From: Spirochaetia bacterium
GTDB lineage: Bacteria > Spirochaetota > Spirochaetia > Treponematales > Treponemataceae
DNA length: 38,548 nt
Assembly: GCA_022773305.1 (NCBI GenBank)
Contig: JALFAW010000119.1
Location: forward strand, 1-38,548
Reading direction: 5' to 3'
Shown here piece by piece: positions 38,430 to 38,548 of this stretch. The notes beneath the pieces were generated by a model. That model ran no database searches and was not told the DNA's origin. It was given only the letters and a program-made list of their open reading frames with translations. How positions within the stretch are numbered: position 1 is the first letter of the stretch; each line of letters starts with the position of its first letter. A program made the position numbers and the translations under genes.

Positions 38430-38548
38430 AGGTTCAATTTCGAGTTTTTTAATTTTAAACTGTGGCAAGGATTGTAAGGGCTGGCGAAGCCAGTTCCGAA
38501 GCGGAGCGAAGGAATGAAGCGATAGCGTAACCCTGAAAAGCCTGATTT
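38430..38548 (+). mobile_element. MITE-like element, variant copy (cut by window end)
   Basis: Begins AGGTTCAATTTCGAG like the full copies and continues through GTGGCAAGGATTGTAAGG, GGCTGGCGAAGCCAGTTCC and GAAGCGGAGCGAAGG. It then reads GCGATAGCGTAACCCTG and AAGCCTGATTT, so it is the shorter subtype. Right end lies beyond the window. Its left end faces that of the inverted copy at 37750-37910, with the XRE gene between. Confidence 0.75.

Overview
The window looks like a chromosome segment of a low-GC host-associated spirochaete of the genus Treponema. The argument rests on gene content: a roughly 900-residue protein with a GreA domain at its C-terminus (a spirochaete architecture also known from Borrelia), many TPR proteins of spirochaete type, a DUF342/FapA-like protein next to HPt and HD-GYP signalling genes, and abundant short GC-rich repeats in AT-rich intergenic DNA. 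The genus is an inference; no rRNA or tRNA gene is present to settle it.

Positions 1-27000 are mostly housekeeping. On the minus strand, recA-folK-scpA-scpB-rluB-cmk form a tightly packed operon (DNA repair, folate, chromosome segregation, 23S rRNA modification, CMP phosphorylation). A TPR membrane protein follows, then a 570-base repeat-rich gap, then the minus-strand unit rpe-TPR protein-lipoprotein, divergent from deoC. Next are an MBL-fold hydrolase, the long GreA protein, a TPR protein and a 526-residue HTH protein with tandem palindromic operator candidates upstream. The plus-strand run HPt-DUF342-response regulator/HD-GYP-FAD synthetase suggests a phosphorelay and c-di-GMP module. An HD (RelA/SpoT-like) protein, valS and gap complete this half.

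Positions 27000-38548 are an accessory region. Behind gap lie two decayed copies of a gap 3' end with its terminator, broken up by GC-rich insertions. Then come an Abi_2/HEPN protein, a translationally coupled small-protein/DUF3990 operon that looks like a toxin-antitoxin unit, a DUF975 membrane protein, and a DUF4143 ATPase remnant. A six-gene minus-strand cluster follows, in which four proteins start with CxxC zinc ribbons fused to PH-like or BspA-type leucine-rich modules, preceded by a WYL regulator. An XRE regulator gene sits between two inverted copies of a MITE-like repeat.

Repeats link the regions: a ~233-bp MITE-like element (two full copies with 3-bp target duplications, two variant copies), an AAGGTCTGTCCCC motif (nine copies) and GGGCGTTGCGGGG-type hairpin blocks. 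The best candidates for something undescribed are the zinc-ribbon cluster (31705-37709), the DUF3990 operon with its extra 50-codon ORF (28846-29940), the gap fossils (27040-27540), and promoters placed so that transcription would start at the ATG (rpe, deoC, possibly the FAD synthetase gene).
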